In this document: positions 28,013 through 36,932 of the stretch, piece by piece
How positions within the stretch are numbered: position 1 is the stretch's first letter
Layout: each line of letters opens with the position of its first letter
From: DATCMA01 sp036563645
GTDB lineage: Bacteria > Actinomycetota > Actinomycetes > Mycobacteriales > Micromonosporaceae
DNA: 51,908 nucleotides
NCBI GenBank assembly: GCA_036563645.1
Contig: DATCMA010000068.1
Span: 1 to 51,908 of the forward strand
Reading direction: 5' to 3'
Translations under genes and position numbers: made by a program
The notes under the pieces: model-generated
The model's database searches: none
What the model was told of the DNA's origin: nothing
Seen by the model: only the letters and a program-made list of their open reading frames with translations

Positions 28013-28276
28013 CTATGACGCGCCCGAGTGAACGGCGAGTTTGAGCCAGAGACCCAACCCGACGATGCAGGCAAACCAGATGATGCCCACCAAGATCGTG
28101 TAGCGGTCGAGGTTCTTCTCCGCGACCGTCGAACCCGCCAGGCTCGAGCTGACTCCGCCGCCGAACATGCTGGACAACCCACCGCCCTTGCCGCGGTGCA
28201 GCAGGATCAGCAGCGTGAGCAAGATGCTCGAGATGATCAGCAACACGATCAAGGTGTATGCGAACCAGATCGGCAT
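28013..28276 (-). CDS. secG: Preprotein translocase subunit SecG
   Basis: An 87-residue membrane protein with two transmembrane helices (about 4-27 and 58-82) joined by the Gly/Ser-rich cytosolic loop GKGGGLSSMFGGGVSSSLAG, the hallmark of SecG. It is the accessory subunit of the SecYEG export channel. Start ATG at 28276. In many actinobacteria secG follows gap-pgk-tpiA as it does here. A hairpin between tpiA and secG (28430-28460) may reduce read-through, so secG could also have its own promoter in the 190-base gap. Confidence 0.93.
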   Translation of the reverse strand: MPIWFAYTLIVLLIISSILLTLLILLHRGKGGGLSSMFGGGVSSSLAGSTVAEKNLDRYTILVGIIWFACIVGLGLWLKLAVHSGAS

Positions 28277-28429
28277 GATGACGGTGGGTCCTCTCGTTGC
28301 GATCCGCGCGCCCGATGGGTCACCGGCGCGCTGACCGAGGATCAGGCGCGATAAGGATAGCTGTCAACGCCGATAGCTGCTGCCCCGGTCGCCCTGCTCG
28401 CCTCCGCGCCGAGCGCGCGGCGGCGCGAC

Positions 28430-28460
28430 GGGCCGGCACCGCGCTCCGCGATGCCGGCCC
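28430..28460 (-). terminator. Hairpin after tpiA (terminator or attenuator)
   Basis: GGGCCGGCA at 28430-28438 pairs with TGCCGGCCC at 28452-28460, with an inner CGC/GCG extension after one mismatch. It starts 6 bases after the tpiA stop on the minus strand. It could end the gap-pgk-tpiA message before secG or merely lower read-through. Confidence 0.6.
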
Positions 28461-28466
28461 GCGTGG

Positions 28467-29261
28467 TCACCGAGTCGCGTGCTCCGGGAAACGGCAGATC
28501 TGCGCGAACTCCTCCGCGTCAAGGCTCGCCCCACCGACGAGCGCGCCGTCGATATCGGGCATCGCCATGATGCCGGCGATGTTGGCGGCCTTGACCGATC
28601 CGCCGTACAGAATGCGGACCTTGTCCGCCGTCGACTGGCCGTACGTCTCGCTCAGCCGCTGGCGCAAGGCCCCACAGACCTCCTGGGCGTCCGACGGAGT
28701 CGCCGTCTTGCCGGTGCCGATCGCCCAGACCGGCTCGTACGCGACAACCACCTTCTCGACCTGCTCGGCCGTCAACCCCGCCAACGCCGCGTCGAGCTGC
28801 GCCTGGCAGTGGGCGACGTGCCCGTTCGCCTCCCGGACGTCCAGCCCTTCCCCGACGCAGAGGATCGGCGCCAGGTCGTTCGCCAACGCCGCCTTCACCT
28901 TGGCGTTGACGACCTCATCGGTCTCGTGGTGGTAGGCCCGCCGCTCGGAGTGCCCCACCACCACGTACCGGCAGCCGAGCTTGGCGAGCATCGCCCCGGA
29001 GATGTCCCCGGTGTACGCGCCGGAGGCGTGCGGGGAGAGGTCCTGCGCCCCATAGCCGATCAACAGCTTGTCTCCGTCCACCAGCGTCTGCACGCTGCGC
29101 AGGCTGGTAAACGGCGGCAGGACCACCACCTCGACATCGGTGAGCTGCTGCTCGGTGAGGCTGAACGCCAACTTCTGGACGAGCGCGATGGCCTCCAGAT
29201 GGTTGAGGTTCATCTTCCAGTTGCCGGCGATCAATGGCCGGCGAGTGACCGTGTCAGCCAT
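28467..29261 (-). CDS. tpiA: Triosephosphate isomerase
   Basis: A 264-residue TIM-barrel enzyme interconverting dihydroxyacetone phosphate and glyceraldehyde-3-phosphate. Catalytic residues are in place: K16 (GNWKMN), H104 (GHSERR) and E176 (AYEPVWAIGTG); the phosphate-gripping loop ends IGTGKTATP and the YGGSVKAAN motif is present. The ATG at 29261 directly abuts the pgk stop with no base between, so translation is likely coupled. Normal length. Confidence 0.98.
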   Translation of the reverse strand: MADTVTRRPLIAGNWKMNLNHLEAIALVQKLAFSLTEQQLTDVEVVVLPPFTSLRSVQTLVDGDKLLIGYGAQDLSPHASGAYTGDISGAMLAKLGCRYVVVGHSERRAYHHETDEVVNAKVKAALANDLAPILCVGEGLDVREANGHVAHCQAQLDAALAGLTAEQVEKVVVAYEPVWAIGTGKTATPSDAQEVCGALRQRLSETYGQSTADKVRILYGGSVKAANIAGIMAMPDIDGALVGGASLDAEEFAQICRFPEHATR

Positions 29262-30464
29262 TCAGCTCTCCAGCGCAGCGACACCGGGGAGGACCTTGCC
29301 CTCGAGATACTCCAGCGACGCGCCACCGCCGGTCGAGATGTGGCTGAACGCGGACTCGTCGATGCCGAGGGTCCGGACCGCGGCGGCGGAGTCACCACCG
29401 CCGACGACCGTGAACCCATCGACCTTGGCGATCGCCTCAGCCACGCCCCGGGTACCCGCGGCGAACGGCGCCATCTCGAAGACCCCCATCGGGCCGTTCC
29501 AGAAGACCGTACGCGCGGTCGCCAGCACCTCGGCGAATGCGGCGACCGTGCGGGGGCCGATGTCCAGGCCGAGCCGGTCTGCCGGAATAGCGTCCGCGGC
29601 GACGACGTCGTGCGGGGCGTCCGCGGCGAACTCCGTCGCCGCCACCACGTCCACCGGCAGAACGATCTTGTCGCCGGCACGGGCCAGGAGGTCGCGGCAC
29701 GTGTCGACCATGTTCTCTTCCAGCAGCGACCGGCCGACCTCGTGCCCCTGCGCCCGCAGGAACGTGTAGCACATCCCGCCGCCGACCAGCAGCTTGTCGA
29801 CCTTCGGCAGCAGCGCCTCGATCACCCCGAGCTTGTCGGAGACCTTCGAGCCGCCGAGGACGACGACGTACGGCCGCTCCGGGTCGCCGGTGAGCGTGGA
29901 GAGGACCTCCAGCTCCCGCATCACGAGCCGGCCGGCGACGTGCGGCAACCGGGCCGGCACGTCGTAGACGCTGGCGTGCCGGCGGTGCACCGCGCCGAAC
30001 GCGTCGTCGACGTAGAGCTCGGCGAGGGCGGCTAGCTGGTCGGCGAACAGGCCGCGCTCCGCGTCGTCCTTGCTGGTCTCCCCCGGGTTGAACCGGAGGT
30101 TCTCCAGCAGGGCGACCTGTCCACCGGACAGCGACGCCACAGTCGCCCGCGCGGACTCACCGACGGTGTCCTCGGCGAACGCGACGGGCGTACCGAGCAG
30201 CTCGCTCAACCGCTGCGCCACCGGGCGGAGGCTGTACGTCGGGTCCGGAGCCCCCTTGGGGCGCCCGAGGTGGGAGCAGACGATGACCGCCGCTCCCGCG
30301 TCGCGCAGCGCCCTCAGGGTGGGCAGCACGGCCCGGATCCGCCCATCGTCGGCGATGACCCCCGGGCGGTCCTTCTCGAACGGCACGTTCAGGTCGGCGC
30401 GCACCAACACGCGCCGACCCGCCACGCCCTCCGCGAGCAGATCGTCAAGTGTCCGGACGCTCAC
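29262..30464 (-). CDS. pgk: Phosphoglycerate kinase
   Basis: A 400-residue two-domain kinase that makes ATP from 1,3-bisphosphoglycerate. Seen: RVLVRADLNVPFE with the substrate-binding Asp/Asn, the SHLGRPKGAPD segment, ALLENLRFNPGE, DDAFGAVHRRHASV, VLGGSKVSDKL, and the C-terminal TVFWNGPMGVFE and GGGDSAAA nucleotide loops. GTG start at 30464, 37 bases after gap. Confidence 0.98.
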   Translation of the reverse strand: MSVRTLDDLLAEGVAGRRVLVRADLNVPFEKDRPGVIADDGRIRAVLPTLRALRDAGAAVIVCSHLGRPKGAPDPTYSLRPVAQRLSELLGTPVAFAEDTVGESARATVASLSGGQVALLENLRFNPGETSKDDAERGLFADQLAALAELYVDDAFGAVHRRHASVYDVPARLPHVAGRLVMRELEVLSTLTGDPERPYVVVLGGSKVSDKLGVIEALLPKVDKLLVGGGMCYTFLRAQGHEVGRSLLEENMVDTCRDLLARAGDKIVLPVDVVAATEFAADAPHDVVAADAIPADRLGLDIGPRTVAAFAEVLATARTVFWNGPMGVFEMAPFAAGTRGVAEAIAKVDGFTVVGGGDSAAAVRTLGIDESAFSHISTGGGASLEYLEGKVLPGVAALES

Positions 30465-30501
30465 GGCGTTGCCCCTCCGCTCGCAACCTCCCTCGACGTG
30501 G

Positions 30502-31506
30502 TCACAGCGACGCGCCCACGAGCTTGACGAGGTCGACCAGCCGGTTCGAGTAGCCCCACTCGTTGTCGTACCAGCCGATCACCTTGACCTGGTTGCCGAT
30601 GACCTTGGTCAGCGGCGCGTCGAAGATGCACGACGCCGGGTCGGTGACGATGTCGGTGGACACGATCGGGTCCTCGTTGTAGCGCAGGTAGCCCTTGAGC
30701 GGACCCTCCGCGGCCGCCTTCATCGCCGCGTTGACCTCCTCGACCGAGGTCTCACGGCTGGCGGTGAAGGTCAGGTCGGTCGCCGAGCCGGTCGGGGTCG
30801 GCACGCGGATCGCGAAACCGTCCAGCTTGCCCTTGAGCTCCGGCAGCACCAGGCCGATCGCCTTCGCGGCGCCCGTCGAGGTCGGCACCATGTTCAGCGC
30901 CGCGGCCCGGGCACGCCGCAGGTCCTTGTGCGGACCGTCCTGCAGGTTCTGGTCCTGGGTGTAGGCGTGGACGGTGGTCATCAGACCGCGCTCGATGCCG
31001 ATCGCCTCGTGGAGCACCTTCGCCATCGGCGCGAGGCAGTTCGTCGTGCACGACGCGTTCGAGATGATGTTGTGCCGCGCCGGGTCGTACTTGTCGTGAT
31101 TCACTCCCATCACGACGGTGATGTCCTCGTTCTTCGCCGGCGCGGAAATGATGACCTTCTTCGCGCCCGCCTCGATGTGCGCCCGGGCCTTGTTGGCGTC
31201 GGTGAAGAAGCCCGTCGACTCGATCACGATGTCGGCGCCGAGGTCGGCCCACGGCAGCTTGCCCGGCTCACGCTCGGCGAACGCCTTGAACGTCTGTCCG
31301 CCGACGCTGATCTCGTCAGCGGTCGCCTTTACCTCGTGCGGCAGGCGGCCCAGGATGCTGTCGTACTTGAGCAGCTGCGCAAGCGTCGCGTTGTCGGTGA
31401 GGTCGTTGACCCCCACCACCTGGATGTCCGCACCGGACTCGAGGACGGCCCGGAAGAAGTTGCGGCCAATGCGGCCGAAGCCGTTGATGCCAACCCGGAT
31501 GGTCAC
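30502..31506 (-). CDS. gap: Glyceraldehyde-3-phosphate dehydrogenase, type I
   Basis: A 334-residue NAD-type GAPDH. The nucleotide fold GINGFGRIGRN is at 7-17 and the catalytic Cys153 is in ASCTTNCLAP. The later segments TVHAYTQDQNL and WYDNEWGYSNRLVDLV are standard. I chose the GTG at 31506 because GAGGAG lies nine bases upstream; the ATG at 31515 sits directly on that Shine-Dalgarno sequence, and the longer frame adds 32 unrelated residues. First gene of gap-pgk-tpiA-secG. Confidence 0.97.
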   Translation of the reverse strand: MTIRVGINGFGRIGRNFFRAVLESGADIQVVGVNDLTDNATLAQLLKYDSILGRLPHEVKATADEISVGGQTFKAFAEREPGKLPWADLGADIVIESTGFFTDANKARAHIEAGAKKVIISAPAKNEDITVVMGVNHDKYDPARHNIISNASCTTNCLAPMAKVLHEAIGIERGLMTTVHAYTQDQNLQDGPHKDLRRARAAALNMVPTSTGAAKAIGLVLPELKGKLDGFAIRVPTPTGSATDLTFTASRETSVEEVNAAMKAAAEGPLKGYLRYNEDPIVSTDIVTDPASCIFDAPLTKVIGNQVKVIGWYDNEWGYSNRLVDLVKLVGASL

Positions 31507-31783
31507 AGGTCCCATCTCCTCGCGTTCACGTCCGCCGGGCGGAACTGGTGACCGGCGGAAAACTCTGCGTCGACCGGTTGGGTCGATCGCTGCTACGGAC
31601 ACCTCGACCGCCCCGTCACTGCCCTGCCTGTGCGGCGGTAGAGGACGGCGGCAGCCGAGTACCGGCCTCGTCGCCGTACATCGTCGACCCTATAGGAGAA
31701 GTCACCGGGAGGGTGCAGCGGGGCATAGGTAACCCCATTCAGGACGACACCCCACTGCCGTCACCCGGCCGATAGACGGCGAT

Positions 31784-32764
31784 TTAGCTGGCGAGCATGT
31801 CGGGAGTCACGGCGGACTCGGTGTCCGGGATCCCCAGCTCCCGCGCACGCTTGTCCGCCAACGCCAACAAGCGCCGGATACGCCCGGCGATCGCGTCCTT
31901 CGTCAACGGCGGATCCGCCAGCGCACCCAGCTCCTCCAGCGATGCCTGACGATACTTCAACCGCAGCTTGCCAGCATCCTTGAGGTGTTCGGGCGCATCG
32001 TCGCGGAGGATCTCCAAGGCTCGGGTCACCCGAGCCGCGGCCGCCACCGCGGCGCGCGCGGACCGCCGCAGGTTCGCGTCGTCGAAGTTGGCCAGACGAT
32101 TCGCCGTCGCGCGTACCTCGCGGCGCACCCGCCGTTCCTCCCAGGTGAGCACACTGGAGTGTGCGCCGATGCGCGTGAGCAACGCGGAGATCGCGTCTCC
32201 GTCCTTGACCACCACGCGGTCCACGCCACGCACCTCGCGGGTCTTCGCCGTGATGTTGAAGCGCCGGGCGGCTCCGACGAGCGCGAGCGCGGACTCCGGG
32301 CCAGGACACGTAATCTCCAAGGCGCAGGAGCGCCCCGGCTCGGTCAGCGAGCCGTGCGCCATGAAGGCGCCCCGCCAGGCGGCCACCGCGCAACAGACCC
32401 CGGCAGAGACGATGTGCGGAGGCAGCCCCCGCACCGGTCGACCGCGGACGTCGAGCAGGCCGGTCTGCCGCGCGAGCGCCTCCCCGTCCTTGACGACGCG
32501 CACGATGTAGTGGCTCCCCTTGCGCAGGCCGCCGGAGGCGAGCACGTGGACCTCGCTCGGATAGCCGTACACCTCGGCGATCTCGCGCCGCAGACGCCGG
32601 GCAACGGAACCGGTGTCCAGCTCCGCCTCGACCACCACCCGCCCGGAGACGATGTGCAATCCGCCGGCGAAACGGAGCAGGGCGGTCATCTCCGCGCGGC
32701 GGCAGCAGGGCTTGGGTACGTCGACCCGGCTCAGCTCGTCCTTGACCGTAGCGGTCATCGCCAT
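31784..32764 (-). CDS. whiA: DNA-binding protein WhiA
   Basis: A 326-residue sporulation/cell-division regulator. WhiA joins a LAGLIDADG-like N-terminal domain (around 1-220) to a C-terminal HTH (EELGALADPPLTKDAIAGRI, about 279-298). In Streptomyces it works with WhiB to activate division genes; it is present in most Gram-positives, sporulating or not. The ATG at 32764 has GAGGTGA seven bases upstream. Fourth gene after uvrC-rapZ-yvcK, with a 54-base gap from yvcK. Typical length. Confidence 0.95.
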   Translation of the reverse strand: MAMTATVKDELSRVDVPKPCCRRAEMTALLRFAGGLHIVSGRVVVEAELDTGSVARRLRREIAEVYGYPSEVHVLASGGLRKGSHYIVRVVKDGEALARQTGLLDVRGRPVRGLPPHIVSAGVCCAVAAWRGAFMAHGSLTEPGRSCALEITCPGPESALALVGAARRFNITAKTREVRGVDRVVVKDGDAISALLTRIGAHSSVLTWEERRVRREVRATANRLANFDDANLRRSARAAVAAAARVTRALEILRDDAPEHLKDAGKLRLKYRQASLEELGALADPPLTKDAIAGRIRRLLALADKRARELGIPDTESAVTPDMLAS

Positions 32765-32818
32765 CGTTTCGTCACCTCATGCGCCCGGTCCCGGCGTCCT
32801 GCCGGTGATTCGTACCTG

Positions 32819-33841
32819 CTAACGATCGGCACCCAGCAGAGGCACCAGCGCGGCTCCCAGCGCCTCGGGGTCGTGTCGAGGACTTCCGTCGGCAGCCGCA
32901 ACGGAGGCCAGCACGAGCCGCGCTCCCAGCGATTCTGCCGCGGAATCGACCGGTTCGGGGTCACCTACGGCATTTCCGTCCGCCAAAACGGTGTCGACAT
33001 GCAATTCCGGTAGATACCAGGAGAGCGCCGCTAGGTGATCCGCGACCGATAAGCCGGTCGTTTCCTTTTCTGGGGCGAGGTTGAGCGTGACCAACCGCCG
33101 TGCCGGACTCGCCACAATCGCCTCCGCTAACTCCGGCACCAACAGGTGGGGAATGACGCTCGTGTACCAGCTCCCCGGTCCGAAAATGAGCCAGTCGGCG
33201 TTGGCCACCGCTTCCAACGCCTGCGGGCAGGCGCGCGGTGCCGAGGGGATGAGCCGCACCATCTCCACTCGGCCCCGGGTGACCGCCACCGCGTGCTGGC
33301 CTCGGACCGTCACCACCTCATCGGGCCGCTCCGGATCGGCCCCCCGCACATCGGCCTCGATGCTCAGCGGCTCGCAGCACATCGGCAGCACCCGGCCGAC
33401 GGCGCCGAGCATCCGCGCGACGTGATCCAGCGCGGCGACCGGGTCCCCCAGCATCTCCATCAACCCGCACAGCACGAGGTTGCCCACCGCGTGCCCGGTC
33501 AGCGGGTCGCTCGGCACCTCCACCCCGGGATCGGCGATGGGTGGGCAACTGCGATCCGAGCCGGCGCTCTCCATCCCGTGTCTCGGGAGGAACCGGTGCT
33601 GGAAGAGCTCAGCGGTGAGCTGGTGGAACGCGTCCAAGCCAGCCAACGCCGCAAGCGCCTGACGCAGGTCCCCGGGCGGCAGGGCGTTGCGCTGCGCCCG
33701 CAGCCTGCCACTCGATCCGCCGTCGTCGGCGACGGTCACCACGGCGGTGATGTCCACATCTAGGCCGCGGGCGCTGCGCAACGCGCGCAGAGAGGCCGAC
33801 AGACCGTGTCCACCGCCGAACGCAACAACCTTGATCGTCAC
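32819..33841 (-). CDS. yvcK: YvcK/CofD-family gluconeogenesis factor
   Basis: A 340-residue protein with the N-terminal nucleotide-binding loop VVAFGGGHGLSASLRALR and TVADDGGSSGRLR, both typical of YvcK. It binds UDP-sugars and links central carbon metabolism to cell-wall synthesis in Gram-positives. LIFGPGSWYTSVIPHLLVP is the conserved central block. GTG at 33841 overlaps the rapZ stop by 4 bases. It belongs to the conserved uvrC-rapZ-yvcK-whiA block. Confidence 0.94.
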   Translation of the reverse strand: MTIKVVAFGGGHGLSASLRALRSARGLDVDITAVVTVADDGGSSGRLRAQRNALPPGDLRQALAALAGLDAFHQLTAELFQHRFLPRHGMESAGSDRSCPPIADPGVEVPSDPLTGHAVGNLVLCGLMEMLGDPVAALDHVARMLGAVGRVLPMCCEPLSIEADVRGADPERPDEVVTVRGQHAVAVTRGRVEMVRLIPSAPRACPQALEAVANADWLIFGPGSWYTSVIPHLLVPELAEAIVASPARRLVTLNLAPEKETTGLSVADHLAALSWYLPELHVDTVLADGNAVGDPEPVDSAAESLGARLVLASVAAADGSPRHDPEALGAALVPLLGADR

Positions 33842-34767
33842 TCGCGCCCCAGGTCCCGATGCTGAGCGTGCGCGGCGAGCTGCCCCTGGCGCAGCGTCTC
33901 GGCGAGCTTCTCCGCGATCGCCACACTGCGGTGCTTCCCTCCGGTACAGCCCACCGCGATGGTCAGATACCGCTTGCCTTCCCGCTCAAAGCCGGGAGCG
34001 GCCTCGCTTATCAACTTCGCGTATGTTTCCACGAAGGTCATCGCGCCGTCTTGCCCGAGCACATACTCGCGCACCGGCGCCTCACGGCCGGTCCGATCCC
34101 GCAGTTCGGGCACCCAATAGGGGTTAGGCAAGAAGCGCGCATCTAACACGAAATCGGCGTCAGGCGGCAAACCATACTTGAAGCCAAACGACAACACCGT
34201 GATCCGCAACCGCCGCGTGTCCTCACCACCGAAGAGCTCCTCCACCCGACGGCGAAGCTGATTGACATTCAAATGTGTCGTATCGATGATCACGTCGGCT
34301 TGTTCGCGCGCCTCGGCGAGCAGTTCACGTTCGGCGGCGATACCGTCGGTCAAACGACCGTCGCCTTGTAAGGGATGCGACCGGCGTACGCTTTCGAAGC
34401 GACGGATCAACACATCGTCGTCGGCCTCGACGAAGACCACGCGCGGCTGAAAACCCCGCTCCTTCAGTGAGCGAATGGCCCCTGCCAAATCCGTGGAGAA
34501 GGCCCGACTGCGAACATCGAGCACCATCGCCGTCCGCCGCGCCGCGCCACCGGCCCGCCGCGCAAGCTCCGCCATATCGAGCAACAACGCCTGGGGCAGG
34601 TTGTCCACGACGTAGAACCCGACATTTTCCAGCGCACGCGCGACGGTGCTGCGCCCGCCACCGGACAGCCCGGTGACCACCACGAGAGTGGTGTCAGAGC
34701 TCGCCGATTCCGGGGGCCCGGCAGGCTGGCCATCCCCCGTGAAGTGTCGCTTGCTCGGTTCGCCCAC
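33838..34767 (-). CDS. rapZ: RNase adapter RapZ / nucleotide-binding protein YvcJ family
   Basis: About 309 residues. The N-terminal P-loop reads GLSGGGRS (33-40), with Arg39 where the Walker lysine usually is; as I recall this substitution is frequent in actinobacterial homologues. The C-terminal domain shows VLSFGFKYGLPPDADFVLDA, RFLPNPYWVPELR and IAVGCTGGKHRSVAIAE. In enterics RapZ guides RNase E to glmZ sRNA; in actinobacteria the role is not settled. I prefer the GTG at 34767, directly after AGGAGG; an in-frame start at 34812 is possible. Overlaps yvcK. Confidence 0.92.
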   Translation of the reverse strand: MGEPSKRHFTGDGQPAGPPESASSDTTLVVVTGLSGGGRSTVARALENVGFYVVDNLPQALLLDMAELARRAGGAARRTAMVLDVRSRAFSTDLAGAIRSLKERGFQPRVVFVEADDDVLIRRFESVRRSHPLQGDGRLTDGIAAERELLAEAREQADVIIDTTHLNVNQLRRRVEELFGGEDTRRLRITVLSFGFKYGLPPDADFVLDARFLPNPYWVPELRDRTGREAPVREYVLGQDGAMTFVETYAKLISEAAPGFEREGKRYLTIAVGCTGGKHRSVAIAEKLAETLRQGQLAAHAQHRDLGRE

Positions 34768-34815
34768 GCTCCTCCTGTCGTAGGGGCAACCCCGGCTCGT
34801 ACTGTGGGGCAAATT

Positions 34816-36765
34816 CTAGGCGGCTGGTCCAGGACTTCCGGATCGCGACCCGCTGGTCAATGCCGTGACAATTGCCTCGGCGGTGCGGCGCCCGATGCCC
34901 GGCACTTCGGTGATCTCCTCAATGCTCGCCTCCGCGATCCGCTTGAGCGAACCGAAATGACGCAGGAGCGCTTTGCGCCGCGCCTCCCCCAAACCGGGAA
35001 TGCCGTCGAGTTGCGACGCCACCATTCGGTGTGAACGGCGCTTGCGGTGGTGGGTGATGGCGAAGCGGTGCGCCTCGTCACGCACCCGCTGCAACAGGTA
35101 CAGCCCTTCGGAGGCGCGGGGCAGGATCACCGGGAAGTCGCTGTGCGGCAGCCACACCTCCTCCAGCCGTTTAGCCAGGCCACACAGCGCGACGTCGTCG
35201 ATGCCAAGCTCCGCGAGCACCGCCGCGGCGGCGTTGACCTGCGGCAGGCCACCGTCTACGACCACGAGCTGCGGCGGGTACGCGAACCGGCGGAGCCGGC
35301 CCGACGTCGGGTCCACCCCCGGGAGGCCCCCGTCCGCCGCCGACTCCTCCCCCGCCTCGCCCGTGGCCATGCGCGCCTCGATGTACCGGGAGAAGCGACG
35401 CCGCAGCACCTCACTGATGGCGGAGACGTCGTCGGTCGCCCCCCGGATGACGAACCGGCGGTATTCGCTCTTGCGCGGCAGCCCATCCTCGAAGACCACC
35501 ATGCTGCCCACGACATCGGTGCCCTGCATCTGGGACACGTCGAAGCACTCGATCCGCAACGGGGCGCTGCGCATCCCCAGCGCCTCCCCGATCTCCTCGA
35601 GGGCGCGGCTGCGGGTGGTCAGGTCAGAGGCGCGGCGGAGCTTGTGCTGGGCGAGAGCTTCGGCGGCGTTCCGTGCCACCGTCTCGAGCAAGGCGCGCTT
35701 GTCCCCCCGCTGAGGCACCCGCAGCGTCACCCGGCTGCCCCGATGCGCCGACAGCCACTCGGCGAGGGCGTCCGCGTCCGGCGGCAACACCGGCACGAGC
35801 AGCTCCCGGGGGATGTCCGCCTCGCCCCGCTCGCCGCCGTAGACCTGGGAGCAGAAATGGTGGACGAGGTCGCCGGTGGTGAGCTCCTCGACCTTCTCGA
35901 CCACCCAGCCCCGCTGCCCACGGACCCGACCGTCGCGGACGTGGAAGACCTGAACCGCCGCCTCGAGTGGATCTTCCGCGAAGGCCACGACGTCGGCGTC
36001 GGTGCCGTCCCCCAGCACCACCGCCTGCTTCTCCATCGCGCGCCGCAGCGCCGCGATGTCGTCGCGCAACCGCGCCGCCCGCTCGAACTCCAGTGCCTCG
36101 GCGGCCTGCATCATCTCCCGTTCGAGCTTGCGGATGAAGCCGTCGGTGCGCCCCGACATAAACTCGCAGAAGTCGGTGACGATCCGCCGGTGATCGGCCG
36201 CGGAGATGCGGCCCACGCACGGCGCCGAGCACTTGCCGATATCCCCGAGCAGGCACGGCCGACCAATGTGGGCGGCCCGCTTGAACACTCCGGGGGAGCA
36301 GGTGCGCGCCGGGAAGACCCGCAACAGCAGGTCGAGGGTCTCACGGATCGCCCACGCGTGCGAGTACGGCCCGAAATAGCGAACACCTTTGCGCTTGGCG
36401 CCCCGCATCACCTGGAGCCGCGGGAACTCCTCGTCGAGGGTGACCGCGAGGTACGGGTAGCTCTTGTCGTCGCGGTATCGGACGTTGAACCGCGGGTCGT
36501 ACTCCTTGATCCAGGTGTATTCGAGCTGCAGGGCTTCGACTTCGGTGGTGACCGTCACCCAGTCCACCGACGCGGCGGTGGTGAGCATGTGCTGGGTACG
36601 CGGATGCAGCTGGCTGAAGTCACCGAAGTAGGAATTGAGCCGGTTGCGCAGATTCTTGGCTTTGCCGACGTAGATGACCCGACCGTCCGCGTCGCGAAAG
36701 CGATACACCCCTGGGGATTCGGGGATTGTGCCGGGCGCGGGACGGTATGTGGACGGATCGGCCAT
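34816..36765 (-). CDS. uvrC: Excinuclease ABC subunit C
   Basis: A 649-residue UvrC that makes both incisions in nucleotide excision repair. Domains: GIY-YIG nuclease (PGVYRFRDADGRVIYVGKAK, 19-38), a Cys cluster (about 155-180), UVR motif for UvrB contact (about 205-240), RNase H-like endonuclease (ECFDVSQMQGTDVVGSMV through VVDGGLPQVNAA), and tandem HhH at the C-terminus (IPGLGEARRKALLRHFGS, VPGIGRRTAEAIV). Normal length. It heads the uvrC-rapZ-yvcK-whiA block, 48 bases before rapZ. Confidence 0.97.
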   Translation of the reverse strand: MADPSTYRPAPGTIPESPGVYRFRDADGRVIYVGKAKNLRNRLNSYFGDFSQLHPRTQHMLTTAASVDWVTVTTEVEALQLEYTWIKEYDPRFNVRYRDDKSYPYLAVTLDEEFPRLQVMRGAKRKGVRYFGPYSHAWAIRETLDLLLRVFPARTCSPGVFKRAAHIGRPCLLGDIGKCSAPCVGRISAADHRRIVTDFCEFMSGRTDGFIRKLEREMMQAAEALEFERAARLRDDIAALRRAMEKQAVVLGDGTDADVVAFAEDPLEAAVQVFHVRDGRVRGQRGWVVEKVEELTTGDLVHHFCSQVYGGERGEADIPRELLVPVLPPDADALAEWLSAHRGSRVTLRVPQRGDKRALLETVARNAAEALAQHKLRRASDLTTRSRALEEIGEALGMRSAPLRIECFDVSQMQGTDVVGSMVVFEDGLPRKSEYRRFVIRGATDDVSAISEVLRRRFSRYIEARMATGEAGEESAADGGLPGVDPTSGRLRRFAYPPQLVVVDGGLPQVNAAAAVLAELGIDDVALCGLAKRLEEVWLPHSDFPVILPRASEGLYLLQRVRDEAHRFAITHHRKRRSHRMVASQLDGIPGLGEARRKALLRHFGSLKRIAEASIEEITEVPGIGRRTAEAIVTALTSGSRSGSPGPAA

Positions 36766-36860
36766 TTCGACAAGCCTAGCGCGGCGCGGCGCGGCCGACG
36801 GACGCGGTCGCCGGGGCCCTAAGCCCGCTCACCGCCGGGTGGCGCGTCGGGAAGCGGGCA

Positions 36861-36907
36861 GCCGGCCCGGCCGCGCCCTGGAATCCCGGGGTGCGGCCGG
36901 GCCCGGC
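36861..36907 (-). terminator. GC-rich hairpin downstream of the Rieske lipoprotein gene
   Basis: The arm 36861-36878 pairs with about 36888-36907 over some 18 bp, with one G-T wobble and one bulged C. It lies 25 bases after the Rieske stop codon on the minus strand and before the uvrC start. No U-tract. Confidence 0.6.
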
Positions 36908-36932
36908 AGTCCTCCCGATACCGAACGCCGCC

